The notes beneath the pieces are model-generated. The model worked only from the letters and a program-made list of their open reading frames with translations, was not told the origin of the DNA and did no database searches. The position numbers were made by a program, and so were the translations under genes. From Halosolutus gelatinilyticus (GTDB lineage Archaea > Halobacteriota > Halobacteria > Halobacteriales > Natrialbaceae), in contig NZ_CP095491.1 of assembly GCF_023028105.1 (NCBI RefSeq), positions 1,612,001-1,676,000 on the forward strand: a stretch of DNA of 64,000 nucleotides, given 5' to 3'. Each line of letters opens with the position of its first letter. Positions within the stretch are counted from its first letter, which is position 1. Positions 18,171-26,901 of the stretch are shown here, in pieces.

Positions 18171-19121
18171 ATGCGATACGGTACCGCGGGCCTGTTCGTC
18201 CTGCTCGCAGCCATCTGGGGGTTGTCGTTCGTCGCCGCGCGGGCCGCGTTGCCGCATATCCCGCCCGTCCCGCTTGCGGCCCTTCGGTTCGATATCGTAG
18301 CCGTCGCCACGCTCGCGTACGCGATCGCCACCACCGATCGGTGGTACCCCGAAACGATCGGCGAGTGGCGCGTCGTCGTCCTCGGGGGGACGCTGTTCGT
18401 CGCCGTCCACCACGCGCTGCTGTTCGCGGGCCAGCAGTACGTCACGAGCGCCGTCGCGAGCGTCGTCATGAGTCTCGATCCGGTGCTCGCCGCCGGGTTC
18501 GCGTGGCCGTTGCTCGCGGACGAGCGACTCGATCGGGTCGGTGCACTCGGCCTCTGTCTGGGGCTGCTCGGCGTCGTGATCGTCGCGAATCCGACGCTCG
18601 CCGGAACGGGAACGGGGACGCTGTACGGCGTCCTGCTCGTTTTCCTGTCGGCCGCCGCGTTCGCTCTCGGGGCGGTTCTGACGCGCCGCTATCGCACCGC
18701 TCTCCCCGTGCGATCGATGCAGGCGTGGATGATGCTCGTCGGGGCGCCGCTGTTGCACCTCGCGGCGATCGCGCTCCCGCTCCCCGGGTTCGCGGCGATC
18801 GAGTGGACGAGATCGGCGCTCTTCGGTCTCGCGTACCTGGCCCTCGTCGCCGGCGTCGTCGGCTACTTGCTCTACTTCGAACTTCTGGACCGGATCGGCG
18901 CGGTCGAGATCAACCTGATCGGGTACGCCGCGCCGGTCTTCGCCGCGATCGGCGGCTGGGCGGTCCTCGGCGAACCGGTCGCGGCGCGCACCGTCGCCGG
19001 CTTCGGCGTCATCGTCTGCGGGTTCGTCCTGGTCAAGCGCGACGCGATTCGTACCGAGCTCGCACGACGCGGCTCCCCCGCGACCGAAACCGGCGACTCG
19101 AACCGACGAGACGGACGATAG
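18171..19121 (+). CDS. DMT-superfamily (EamA) transporter, copy 1
   Basis: 316 aa from ATG 18171; the paralogue at 23156 starts the same way (MRY then a hydrophobic helix). About ten membrane segments in two EamA halves, beginning with LLAAIWGLSFVAARAALP and including the HHALLFAGQQYVTSAVAS helix in the first half and YLLYFELLDRIGAVEINLI in the second. EamA proteins export amino acids or other metabolites; the substrate here is unknown. A box A and a 22-bp palindrome lie upstream. It shares a 50-nt exactly identical stretch with the second copy (18408-18457 and 23390-23439). Confidence 0.9.
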   Translation: MRYGTAGLFVLLAAIWGLSFVAARAALPHIPPVPLAALRFDIVAVATLAYAIATTDRWYPETIGEWRVVVLGGTLFVAVHHALLFAGQQYVTSAVASVVMSLDPVLAAGFAWPLLADERLDRVGALGLCLGLLGVVIVANPTLAGTGTGTLYGVLLVFLSAAAFALGAVLTRRYRTALPVRSMQAWMMLVGAPLLHLAAIALPLPGFAAIEWTRSALFGLAYLALVAGVVGYLLYFELLDRIGAVEINLIGYAAPVFAAIGGWAVLGEPVAARTVAGFGVIVCGFVLVKRDAIRTELARRGSPATETGDSNRRDGR

Positions 19122-19210
19122 GATCGCTCTCTGCCGTCGAACTCCGCCGTCACCGGACCGGGCGATTCACCACCGAGAGGATCGCCCTCCCAGTTCTCGG
19201 GAATTCGCCC

Positions 19211-19220
19211 CGGTTTTTAT
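19211..19220 (+). promoter_or_regulatory. box A (TATA) of the truncated haemoglobin gene
   Basis: CGGTTTTTAT lies 27-36 bases before ATG 19247 in GC-rich DNA, fitting a leaderless archaeal promoter. It supports this start within a longer open frame. Confidence 0.55.
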
Positions 19221-19246
19221 CCACGTTACTTCTGTACACTGTCCCG

Positions 19247-19612
19247 ATGAGCGAAACGCTCTACGATCGGCTCGGCGGCGAGGACGCCATCGCCGCGGTC
19301 GTCGATCGATTCTACGGCCGGCTGCTCGAAGACGACCGGGTCGCCCACTTCTTCGAGGACCTCGACATGCAGGACCAGCGCGCCCACCAGACCCAGTTCC
19401 TCAGTTCGGTCGCGGACGGCCCGGTCGAGTACTCGGGCGCCGACATGGAGTCGGCCCACGAGCACCTCGAGATCACCCCGTCGGACTTCGACGTGATCGC
19501 GACCCACCTCGAGGAGACGCTCGTCGAGTTCGACGTCGACGAGGCCGATCGGGCGGCCGTGATGGAGGCGGTCGCCGGATACGAAGACGACATCGTCACC
19601 GCGGCCGACTGA
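19247..19612 (+). CDS. truncated haemoglobin, group I-like
   Basis: 121 aa, the size of 2-on-2 globins. It opens with LYDRLGGEDAIAAVVDRFY, the typical helix-A/B region with the Phe-Tyr pair (F22, Y23), then HFFED, and MESAHEHLEITPSDFD in which His71 aligns with the proximal haem ligand. Group I (GlbN) is favoured by the LGG start and helix-E region. These proteins bind O2/NO. It is encoded close to haem-precursor genes, which fits haem dependence, but it has its own promoter. Confidence 0.88.
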   Translation: MSETLYDRLGGEDAIAAVVDRFYGRLLEDDRVAHFFEDLDMQDQRAHQTQFLSSVADGPVEYSGADMESAHEHLEITPSDFDVIATHLEETLVEFDVDEADRAAVMEAVAGYEDDIVTAAD

Positions 19613-19660
19613 TTCCGGATTCGCGTCTGGCCGTCCGCTCTTCGGCGACCGATCGACGCC

Positions 19661-20344
19661 TCACGGCGTCCCGATCGCCTTGCGCCGCCGCAGGAGGTAG
19701 TAGCCCGCGACGATCGGCTGCAGCGGCGCCACGACGAGACTGAGGAACGCGAGTCCGAGGTACAGCCCCGGATTCGGTCGCCACCCCTGTCCCTGGATGC
19801 AGACGTACGCGGCGTCCTGGTGGATCGCGATCGGGAACGCGCCGAAGGCGATCGCGCCGGCGGTCCCGACGGCCGTCGAAAGCAGCCCCGGCAGCGCGAG
19901 GGCGTACGCGACGATCGCGATGGCGATCCCGAGCACGGTCGTCGCGAGCGAGACCGCGACGACGAGCCACCAGCCCGACCAGCCCGGTCGCGTCCCGAAG
20001 CGCTTGTGCCGTCGGTAGAGGTAGAACACCCCCGCGGCCGGCGCCCAGACGATCGCGAACGCGGCGTTGAGCCACGGGCTCGGCGTCCAGTGGCTGCTGA
20101 CGCCGCCGCGACGGCGCACGCGACTGGCGTCGAAAAAGAGCGCGATCGCGAGCGCGAGCGTCAGCGCCGTGTAGCCGAACGTCCCGACGAGGACCAATCC
20201 TCGCTCGAGGTAGGGGACGCCGGGTTCCGTCTCCCGGAGGACACCGATGAGGCCGACGCCGACCACCGGCGGAATGCCGAAGCACAGTCGCTCGATGAGA
20301 CGCGCCCAGTCGAACGTCTCGACGCTCGTCGACAGCGGGGCCAT
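19661..20344 (-). CDS. multi-pass membrane protein, haloarchaeal, unknown function
   Basis: 227 aa with about six membrane segments. Conserved-looking soluble parts are SSHWTPSPWLNAAF before helix 3, YRRHKRFGTRPGWSGWW between helices, and the C-terminal LLRRRKAIGTP. The WTPSPW and RHxxFGTP pattern recalls other haloarchaeal membrane proteins of unknown role; I cannot name a family. Convergent with the haemoglobin gene (48 bases between ends). Confidence 0.65.
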   Translation of the reverse strand: MAPLSTSVETFDWARLIERLCFGIPPVVGVGLIGVLRETEPGVPYLERGLVLVGTFGYTALTLALAIALFFDASRVRRRGGVSSHWTPSPWLNAAFAIVWAPAAGVFYLYRRHKRFGTRPGWSGWWLVVAVSLATTVLGIAIAIVAYALALPGLLSTAVGTAGAIAFGAFPIAIHQDAAYVCIQGQGWRPNPGLYLGLAFLSLVVAPLQPIVAGYYLLRRRKAIGTP

Positions 20345-20556
20345 CGATTACCGTGTCATTTCGATCGGGAACGTTTCATGTATCGCTTTTGGCGATTCCG
20401 TCTTCCGTTTGTCGCCGTTCTACGGTCGGTCGTAGATAATCGGAATACAGTGTCGGCTCTCCTAACTCTACTTAGTCGAATCGATGTTTGGTAACGTGCG
20501 TCAATTTACCTCTTATTCGGACGTTTTCCGGCGCTCTCAAGGTATCCACAGCGCGA

Positions 20557-21132
20557 TCAATTATCCGCATTTTCAACGCGGATCTCGATATCTATCTCGT
20601 CTTTGTGCTCCTCGCCGTCAGCGTAGTAGCTAATATTTTCGGTAGTTGTAAATGCGTCTCCTAGCATGGAGTGCATTATATAGAGAATATACTGTTCCGT
20701 GATCGACTCGGTAGAGTGAATCCCGGTCACACGGTCGTCGCTATTCTCGTCCCCGTCGTATTCCAGTATCGTTTCTGAACTGTCATTATCCCGCGATAGT
20801 CTGATTACATCCGGTAAAAATCCCTGGTCGTCACGTTTTATGATCGATTCGGACATATTCTCGAAGTAGAATTTCACACTACCGTGTCCACGATCGTCTA
20901 TCACTGATCGAACCGGTTTTCCAGTTACCAGTAACCCGCTCTCAGATTCATGTTTTACTGACACCTCCACCGTCATTTTGTCGGGCAGAGCGTCGGCGGT
21001 CGCCCCCTCTTGCTCACCCGTACCGCTAGTTTGATTTTCACTTCTACCGGTAGTGTCCTCGTCTCTAGTACCGGCACATCCTACCGTGAAAACGGAACAC
21101 AAACAAGCGCACAGTCCACGGCGTTTCAACAT
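20557..21132 (-). CDS. putative lipoprotein of low GC content
   Basis: 191 aa from ATG 21132. The N-terminus MLKRRGLCACLCSVFTVGCAG has a charged start, a short hydrophobic run and a lipobox-like VGC with Cys19. After a Thr/Ser/Glu-rich linker comes a mixed beta-like domain (KMTVEVSVKHESESGLLV and KFYFENMSESII). No family recognised. Codons are much more AT-rich than the neighbours, as is the 200-bp 5' side toward 20345, suggesting recent acquisition. The upstream ATG at 21159 is less likely as it would bury the signal. Confidence 0.6.
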   Translation of the reverse strand: MLKRRGLCACLCSVFTVGCAGTRDEDTTGRSENQTSGTGEQEGATADALPDKMTVEVSVKHESESGLLVTGKPVRSVIDDRGHGSVKFYFENMSESIIKRDDQGFLPDVIRLSRDNDSSETILEYDGDENSDDRVTGIHSTESITEQYILYIMHSMLGDAFTTTENISYYADGEEHKDEIDIEIRVENADN

Positions 21133-21334
21133 AGTGTAAACCTCATCACACGATTGCATATAACCACTGATCGATTGGAAGAGGGGCTGAAAGTCGATCT
21201 CCGGTTTTCACTTCCCTCGTTCCATCCGTTCGGACTCGCGGCGAGCCTCGAGTCCGCCGTCGATCGCGAGCAAGTCGGGTCAGCCCCCGTGCTCGCGTTC
21301 GGACGCGATCGCAACCGCGCGACGGAAGGACCGT

Positions 21335-22681
21335 CTATAGCGCCTCTTTGTACGCTTCGAGCGTCTGCTCGACGTCCTCCTCGGTGTGGGCGTAGCTGAC
21401 GAACTGGCACTCGAACTGGTTCTGCGAGAGGAAGATCCCCCGCTCGCGCATCTTCCCCCAGAAGACGCGGCGCCAGCGATCGGTCTCGGCGTTTTTCACG
21501 TCGGCGCCGTTCTTCGGGCAGTAGTCGTAGCGCGGACAGGTCGGGTTCTGCCGACACCCCGCTTCGCACTGTTCGTCCAGCGATCCGGGCCCCGGTCCTT
21601 CGCGGGTGAAGATCACCTTGAACATGCTCGCCGTTCCGGTGACGGTGTAACTCGGCGCCTGGTCGGCGACGATCTCGGTCAGCCCGCGCCGGAGGTCGTC
21701 GCCGAGGCCGTCGACGTGATCGTAGACGTCGTTCTCGGCGGCGAACTGCAGCGTTTCGAGGCCCGCGGCCATCGTGACGGGATGACCGGAGAAGGTGCCG
21801 GCCTGGAAGACGTCGCCCGAGGGCGCGAACTGTTCGACGATCTCGGCGCGGCCGCCGATCGCGCCGACCGGGAAGCCGCCGCCGACGATCTTGCCGAACG
21901 TCGTCAGGTCGGGCGTGACGCCGAACTCGCTCTGGGCGCAGCCCAGGCCGCCGACGCGGAAGCCCGTGATGACCTCGTCGAAGATCAGCAGCGAGCCGTG
22001 TTCCTCGGTGATCTCGCGGAGGAACTCGTGGTAGCCGTCCTCCGGGTAGACGATGCCGTAGTTCCCCAGGATGGGTTCGGTGAGGACGGCCGCGACGTCG
22101 TCCCCGTGCTCCTCGAACACCTCCCGGATCGCCGTCTCGTCGTTGAACGGCACCGGGAGGGTGTGCTCGGCGAACGACTGCGGGATGCCGGCGGACGAGG
22201 GTGTCGGGTTCTCGGCGTCGCCCTCGACCAGCGTCGACTCCTGGGCGCCGTGGTAGCCGCCCTGCATGACGACGATCTTGTTCCGACCCGTGTACCCGCG
22301 GGCGAGTCGCACGGCGGAGACGGTCGCCTCCGTCCCCGAGTTGACGAACCGGATCTTCTCGACGCTCGGCACGTGGCGGACGACGAACTCCGCGAGGTCG
22401 ACCTCGATCTCGGTCGGCGTCCCGTACATCGGCCCCTCGCTCGCCTTCCGCTGGATCGCCGCCCCGACCGGCTCCGGCAGGTCGTGGCCCAGCAGCAGCG
22501 GCCCGAGTCCCATCACCCAGTCGACGTACCGGTTCCCGTCGGCGTCGATGACGTGGCCGCCGTCGCCCTTCCGCACGAAGAAGGGATACGGTTCGATCGC
22601 CGCGCGCACCGCGGAGTTGACGCCGCCGGGGAGCACCGACAGCGCCCGATCGTAGAGGTCGCGCGAGTTCTCGTCGTTCAT
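21335..22681 (-). CDS. hemL: glutamate-1-semialdehyde 2,1-aminomutase
   Basis: 448 aa from ATG 22681 ([20 protein letters not shown]). Class-III aminotransferase fold with the HemL signatures: [48 protein letters not shown] and the PLP lysine in [15 protein letters not shown]. It makes 5-aminolevulinate from glutamate semialdehyde in the C5 pathway. A cysteine-rich stretch ([17 protein letters not shown]) near residue 380 is a haloarchaeal feature I believe, not a canonical HemL one. Upstream on the same intergenic lies the 261-bp repeat element. Confidence 0.96.
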   Translation of the reverse strand: MNDENSRDLYDRALSVLPGGVNSAVRAAIEPYPFFVRKGDGGHVIDADGNRYVDWVMGLGPLLLGHDLPEPVGAAIQRKASEGPMYGTPTEIEVDLAEFVVRHVPSVEKIRFVNSGTEATVSAVRLARGYTGRNKIVVMQGGYHGAQESTLVEGDAENPTPSSAGIPQSFAEHTLPVPFNDETAIREVFEEHGDDVAAVLTEPILGNYGIVYPEDGYHEFLREITEEHGSLLIFDEVITGFRVGGLGCAQSEFGVTPDLTTFGKIVGGGFPVGAIGGRAEIVEQFAPSGDVFQAGTFSGHPVTMAAGLETLQFAAENDVYDHVDGLGDDLRRGLTEIVADQAPSYTVTGTASMFKVIFTREGPGPGSLDEQCEAGCRQNPTCPRYDYCPKNGADVKNAETDRWRRVFWGKMRERGIFLSQNQFECQFVSYAHTEEDVEQTLEAYKEAL

Positions 22682-22790
22682 ATCCGGCCCTTTGCGATCG
22701 GACGGCAAAGTAGTACCGAGGTTCGATCGCTATCAGGAAACCGAGTTATGTCCCGATTCTACCGCAGGATTGGTTTGGCTTCCACGAGCT

Positions 22791-23051
22791 CCACGAAAGC
22801 CCCTGCCGGCTCCGGTCGAGGGGCTTGCTGCGCGCGCTCCCTTCGGTCGCGTGCTAGCAGCGCCCGTCTTCCCGGAGCCGGCAGCCCCTTTCATTCCCAC
22901 CCACGGTGGCATCTCGGTCAGCCGACACGGGTGGGAATGAAAGGGGCTGGCGCTGTGGGCGAACTCGGGCGACGCAAGGACCGCAACCGAACGGAGTGAG
23001 GTGAGGACCGCAGCGAGCCCTGGGAGTCCACAGCGCCAGGGGCTTTCGTGG
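22791..23051. repeat. 261-bp cloverleaf-like inverted-repeat element
   Basis: Outer 15-bp perfect inverted repeats CCACGAAAGCCCCTG (22791-22805) and its complement (23037-23051). Inside are two arms and a centre: 11 bp 22805-22815 with 22872-22882, 20 bp 22883-22902 with 22929-22948, and 12 bp 22947-22958 with 23028-23039. The strand could fold into a four-way structure. No ORF of note, so it may be a MITE-like non-autonomous element or a structured replication/recombination site. It sits between the divergent hemL and DMT genes. Confidence 0.8.
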
Positions 23052-23155
23052 TGTTCTCGTCCATTACAGAGTTAGAAGTCCGATCGCCACGCCGTCTACC
23101 CGTCGATCACTACCGTTAAACGATCGCCTCGCCGAGTCGCTTTCGACCACTATAA

Positions 23156-24097
23156 ATGCGATATCGAACGCCGCTGTTGTTTCTGCTCGTCGCCGCGATC
23201 TGGGGCACGACGTTTCCGGCCGTCCGGGCCGCCGTCGCGGTCGTCCCGCCCGTGCTGTTCGCGGCGCTTCGATTCGACGCGACGGCGATTCTCATCCTGG
23301 GGTACGCCGCCGTTCGCGGCGATCGGGTTCGCCCGCGACGGGAGGAGTGGGCCGGCCTCGTCGCCGGCGGCGTCCTGCTGATCGCCTGTCACCACGCGCT
23401 GCTGTTCGCGGGCCAGCAGTACGTCACGAGCGCCGTCGCCGCCGTCGTCGTCGCGACGATCCCGATCCTGACGGCGGGGCTCTCGCGGCTGGTGCTCCCG
23501 ACCACCAGCCTCGGCGTCGTCGGCGCGGTCGGCCTCGGCCTGGGCTTCATCGGAACGGCGATCGTGGCCGATCCCGATCCGGGCGACCTCTACACGAGCG
23601 AGTCGCTGGGGGTGGTCATCATCTTCGCCGCCGCGCTCGCGTTCGCGCTCGGCACGGTCGCCACCCAGCGGACCCGGACCGATCTACCGGTCGCCTCCCT
23701 CCAGGGATGGCTGATGCTGCTCGGCGCGCCCGTCCTGCACGTCGCGAGTCGCGGCCTCGGCGAACCGCAGGCGATCGGGTGGACGCCGACGGTGCTCCTC
23801 GCCTTCGCCTATCTGGTCCCCGTCGCGGGTGCGCTCGGCTACCTGCTGTACTTCGACCTGCTCGATCGGCTCGGCTCCGTCGAAATCAACCTCGTCTCGT
23901 ACCTACTCCCGGTCTTCGCTGCGGTGGTCGGCTGGCTGGCGCTGGACGAGTCGCCGGCGGCGACGACGATCGTCGGCTTCGCCGTCGTCGCGGTCGGCTT
24001 CGCGCTGATCAAACGGACCGCGCTGGTGCGACTCGTCGTCGGGCGCCGGCGCGGTGCGTCGCCGTCGATCGACGAACCGGTCGGGGAGAAGGAGTGA
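23156..24097 (+). CDS. DMT-superfamily (EamA) transporter, copy 2
   Basis: 313 aa with about ten membrane helices in two EamA repeats, starting LLFLLVAAIWGTTFPAVRAA. It is clearly paralogous to the gene at 18171 (shared HHALLFAGQQYVTSAVA and YLLYFDLLDRLGSVEINLV). Substrate unknown. The ATG is placed 105 bases downstream of the repeat element, so the element may influence its promoter. Convergent with the Amt gene. Confidence 0.9.
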   Translation: MRYRTPLLFLLVAAIWGTTFPAVRAAVAVVPPVLFAALRFDATAILILGYAAVRGDRVRPRREEWAGLVAGGVLLIACHHALLFAGQQYVTSAVAAVVVATIPILTAGLSRLVLPTTSLGVVGAVGLGLGFIGTAIVADPDPGDLYTSESLGVVIIFAAALAFALGTVATQRTRTDLPVASLQGWLMLLGAPVLHVASRGLGEPQAIGWTPTVLLAFAYLVPVAGALGYLLYFDLLDRLGSVEINLVSYLLPVFAAVVGWLALDESPAATTIVGFAVVAVGFALIKRTALVRLVVGRRRGASPSIDEPVGEKE

Positions 24098-24125
24098 GAC
24101 GTTCGTCTTCGGCCGGTTCGATCGG

Positions 24126-25835
24126 TCAGACCGCGTCGGAGCCGGTTTTCCCGGTGCGGATCTGGTAGGCGTCCTCGACGGGGGTGACGAAGATCTTCCC
24201 GTCGCCGGGGTCGCCGGTGCGGGCGCCCTCGCTGATCGCGTCGACGACGTCCTCGGCGGGGATGTCCGCGACGACGCACTCGATCTTGACCTTCTGGTGG
24301 AGGTCGACCGTGTACTCCTCGCCGCGCCACTGGCCCGTCTTGGCGGGCTGGGAGCCGCGTCCGGAGACGTTCGTGACGGTCAGCGACGGGGCGCCGGCTT
24401 CCGCCAGCGCCTGCTTGACCGCCCCGAGTCGATCGGGGCGAACGATCGCGGTGACCATCTTGATCTGTCCGCCGTTCGGTTTCCCGCCGTCGGACCGGAG
24501 GCCCGACGAGGATCGCCTCGCATCGCTCGGCTCACCGCCGTCGGTGCGGATCGCGTCACCGGCACCCGTCGGGCCGCCGTCGGTCGCGACGTCGGGCTGG
24601 CCGAACTCGGGGTAGGTGTCGACGCCGTGTTCGGAGACGTCGAGGCCGTCGCGTTCGTGCTCGGGGGTGACCCGGGCCTGGCCCATCGCCTTGAACGCGT
24701 ACCAGATGGCGGCGGTCGCGCCGGCGGTCCAGGCGCCGATGACGACGACCCCGAACAACTGGGCGAGGAAGGCGTCGACGACGCTGTCGACGACGCCCGG
24801 GGCCGCCACGAACGGGAACAGGAGCGTCCCGAGGACGCCCGCGGAGCCGTGGACGGGGAAGACCGCACAGACGTCGTCGATCTTCAGGCGCTGCTCGACG
24901 AACTCGAAGACGATCGGCAGTTGCGCGCCGGCGAGGCCGCCGACGACGAACGCGCCCCACCACGCGGTGGTGTCGGGGATCGCGGTGATGCCGACGAGGC
25001 CGGCCAGCAGGCCGTTCGCGACGTAGAGGGTGTCGACCTTGCCCGTCTTGAGCCAGGCGACGAGGCCGGCGGCCATCGCGCCGCAGGCCATCGCGATCGT
25101 CGTGGTCATGGCGACGCGTCCGAGCTGGTCACCGAGGAAGGCGCCCTCGGCGAAGATGGCGGAGGTACCGACGTTGAAGCCGTACCAGCCGAACGCCAGG
25201 ATCAGCGTCCCGAGCACGGCGAAGGTCAGCGAGTGACCGGGGATGACGTTCACGGTGCCGTCGTCGTCGTTGTACCGATCCATGCGCGGGCCGAGCACCC
25301 ACGCCGCGGTGAGGCCGGCGATACCGCCCATGCCGTGGACGATCATCCCGCCCGCGAAGTCGGCGAAGGGCGTTCCGGTGATCGTCTCGATGTAGCCGCC
25401 GGCCCACGTGATGCCGGTAACGACCGGGTAGATGACCGCTGCCAGCAGGAAGGTGTAGGTCACGTACGCGCGGAGCTTCGCGCGGCCGGCGACGGCTCCC
25501 GAGACGATCGTCGCCGCGGTCATGGCGAAGACGGCACCGTAGAGCCAGTCGATCCAGCTGGTCGCGTCGCCGACGAACGCTGGTTCGAAGCCGCCGCCGG
25601 CGACGGCGGTTTCGACGCCGATCCCGATCAGGAAGAATACCGTCACGCCGACGCTCCAGGTCAGCAGGTTCTTCGTTAGCTGGTTCGCCACGTTCTTCGA
25701 GCGTACCTGCCCCGCCTCGAGCATGGCGAAGCCGGCGTGCATGAAGAAGATCAGGAACGTGACCACCAAGATCCACGTGTAGTTGATCGTCTCCATCAGC
25801 GCCCCGACGTCGCTCTGGAGGAGCGTCGGTTCCAT
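24126..25835 (-). CDS. ammonium transporter fused to a PII (GlnK) domain
   Basis: 569 aa from ATG 25835, chosen for the GGAGGTG Shine-Dalgarno eight bases upstream; an ATG at 25886 is in frame but would add an Arg-rich tail. Residues about 1-410 are an 11-helix Amt ([56 protein letters not shown] with the twin-His positions). After a Gly/Asp/Ser linker, about 455-569 is [23 protein letters not shown]-loop with Tyr in [15 protein letters not shown], and [21 protein letters not shown] normally blocks Amt as a separate GlnK; here it is tethered. Confidence 0.93.
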   Translation of the reverse strand: MEPTLLQSDVGALMETINYTWILVVTFLIFFMHAGFAMLEAGQVRSKNVANQLTKNLLTWSVGVTVFFLIGIGVETAVAGGGFEPAFVGDATSWIDWLYGAVFAMTAATIVSGAVAGRAKLRAYVTYTFLLAAVIYPVVTGITWAGGYIETITGTPFADFAGGMIVHGMGGIAGLTAAWVLGPRMDRYNDDDGTVNVIPGHSLTFAVLGTLILAFGWYGFNVGTSAIFAEGAFLGDQLGRVAMTTTIAMACGAMAAGLVAWLKTGKVDTLYVANGLLAGLVGITAIPDTTAWWGAFVVGGLAGAQLPIVFEFVEQRLKIDDVCAVFPVHGSAGVLGTLLFPFVAAPGVVDSVVDAFLAQLFGVVVIGAWTAGATAAIWYAFKAMGQARVTPEHERDGLDVSEHGVDTYPEFGQPDVATDGGPTGAGDAIRTDGGEPSDARRSSSGLRSDGGKPNGGQIKMVTAIVRPDRLGAVKQALAEAGAPSLTVTNVSGRGSQPAKTGQWRGEEYTVDLHQKVKIECVVADIPAEDVVDAISEGARTGDPGDGKIFVTPVEDAYQIRTGKTGSDAV

Positions 25836-26447
25836 TAGCCGCACACCTCCGTCGTTCCGCCGCGATCGCTCACAGTTTGTAAACAAATGTCCATGTATGG
25901 ATCAGAACAGGCCATGGTTGTCTTCTGTATCACGCCTACTACTCATGGAATGGTCTGATATAAGGATTAGCGTTGACATTCGTCTATAAATCAGATCGTA
26001 ATAGGGGCAGCTGAACAAATCTAGAGGTGATTTAATTCGTATAAGGCGATAGAATTTTCCGATTTTCACGGCTAGCGGGCGTATTCTGTGCGTTCGTACA
26101 CCAGATTTGCGATGGGTGTCATGAATACGGGGCTAGGACGGATTGAAAATTGGCTTCGATGCTCCGCGCGCGGCAGATGTTGCCGCACGTCCGCTGGTGT
26201 CGCCCCGAACTGGACGTTCGTCCGCCGCTGGCCGCAGGCCGCGCTCGGTGCCGCGAACGCGACGATCGAGCATCTTCGATGGGTACAGCTGGCGCGAACT
26301 GGACGTCTCCGATAGCTGGACGGCACCGGTAGCGAGCCGCAGTCGCCGGTCGAACAGCGCACGGATCTGTAACGATCCTGATATTCTCCGCGAAGAGCAG
26401 ATAGAGTGATGGTAGCTCATCCCAAACGTTCACGTGGGGGCCGAATA
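25836..26447. other. intergenic, AT-rich; candidate amt regulatory region
   Basis: About 610 bases. Near the amt start are two inverted repeats: TTTGT/ACAAA with two bases between (25876-25887) and TCCAT/ATGGA with two bases between (25890-25901); the first overlaps a TATA-like stretch on the minus strand. The remainder to 26447 has mixed composition and no supportable gene. Confidence 0.45.
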
Positions 26448-26585
26448 ATGGGGGTGTTCAAAGCGTTGCGAAAATCGGATGGCACAGAGCTGTACGAATG
26501 TCGAAACTGCGGCGAAAAACTCGTACATCGAGCCGAGGAGTGTCCCAACTGTCAGTCACGGGAAATCGCTCACTACGTATTTTGA
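26448..26585 (+). CDS. small zinc-ribbon protein, 45 aa
   Basis: ATG 26448 to TGA 26583-26585. Translation: an N-terminal basic part (GVFKALRKSDGTELY), then ECRNCGEKL and ECPNCQSREIAHYVF, giving two CxxC pairs 14 residues apart, a minimal zinc ribbon. Such tiny zinc fingers are common in haloarchaea and are often missed by annotation. An AT-containing stretch (GCCGAATAATG) precedes the start. No function can be given; the upstream and downstream DNA is sparse in genes. Confidence 0.7.
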   Translation: MGVFKALRKSDGTELYECRNCGEKLVHRAEECPNCQSREIAHYVF

Positions 26586-26716
26586 GCGCTCGACCCGATT
26601 TGTGGGCCGTCGACGGTCCCGTGTCGAATCCGACGCGGCACCGATCGAGTGGTGACGCCAATCTCGGCCCCGTAGATGACTCGAAGCCGCAACTGGCCCG
26701 CGCTCGCCTGTTTCGC

Positions 26717-26890
26717 GACTCCTCGACGAAGTATCTCTGGATCGGATCGGCGCCCGCACGCTCGATCGGCAGCGGCGATCCGATCACCACCGTCTCCATG
26801 TCGAACCAGTCCCTCTCGGAAGCGTGGAGCACGGTGTAGTCGCTAGAGATGGTGTACGCCGCGACGGGGTGATCGAACTCGCGGCCGATC
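26717..26890 (-). pseudogene. decayed copy of the hemB 3' end
   Basis: The minus-strand translation reads [32 protein letters not shown] and then PLPIERAGADPIQRYFVEES, aligning residue by residue with the HemB C-terminus ([27 protein letters not shown]... [18 protein letters not shown]). The DNA match runs to 28500-28660 and includes an identical stretch around GCGACGGGGTGATCGAACTC. The remainder of hemB is missing upstream, and the original stop region is not conserved. It is a relic of a duplication or of gene replacement, 1.6 kb from the intact gene. Confidence 0.85.
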
Positions 26891-26901
26891 GCGCCCCGTC
26901 G

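Noticed and set aside
22805-22960. Coding sequence within the 261-bp element.
   Set aside because: Frames are short or interrupted by the palindromic arms and lack protein-like composition.
25836-25886. Start of the Amt-PII gene at ATG 25886.
   Set aside because: It would add an Arg-rich 17-residue tail, while ATG 25835 has a good Shine-Dalgarno and matches Amt N-termini.
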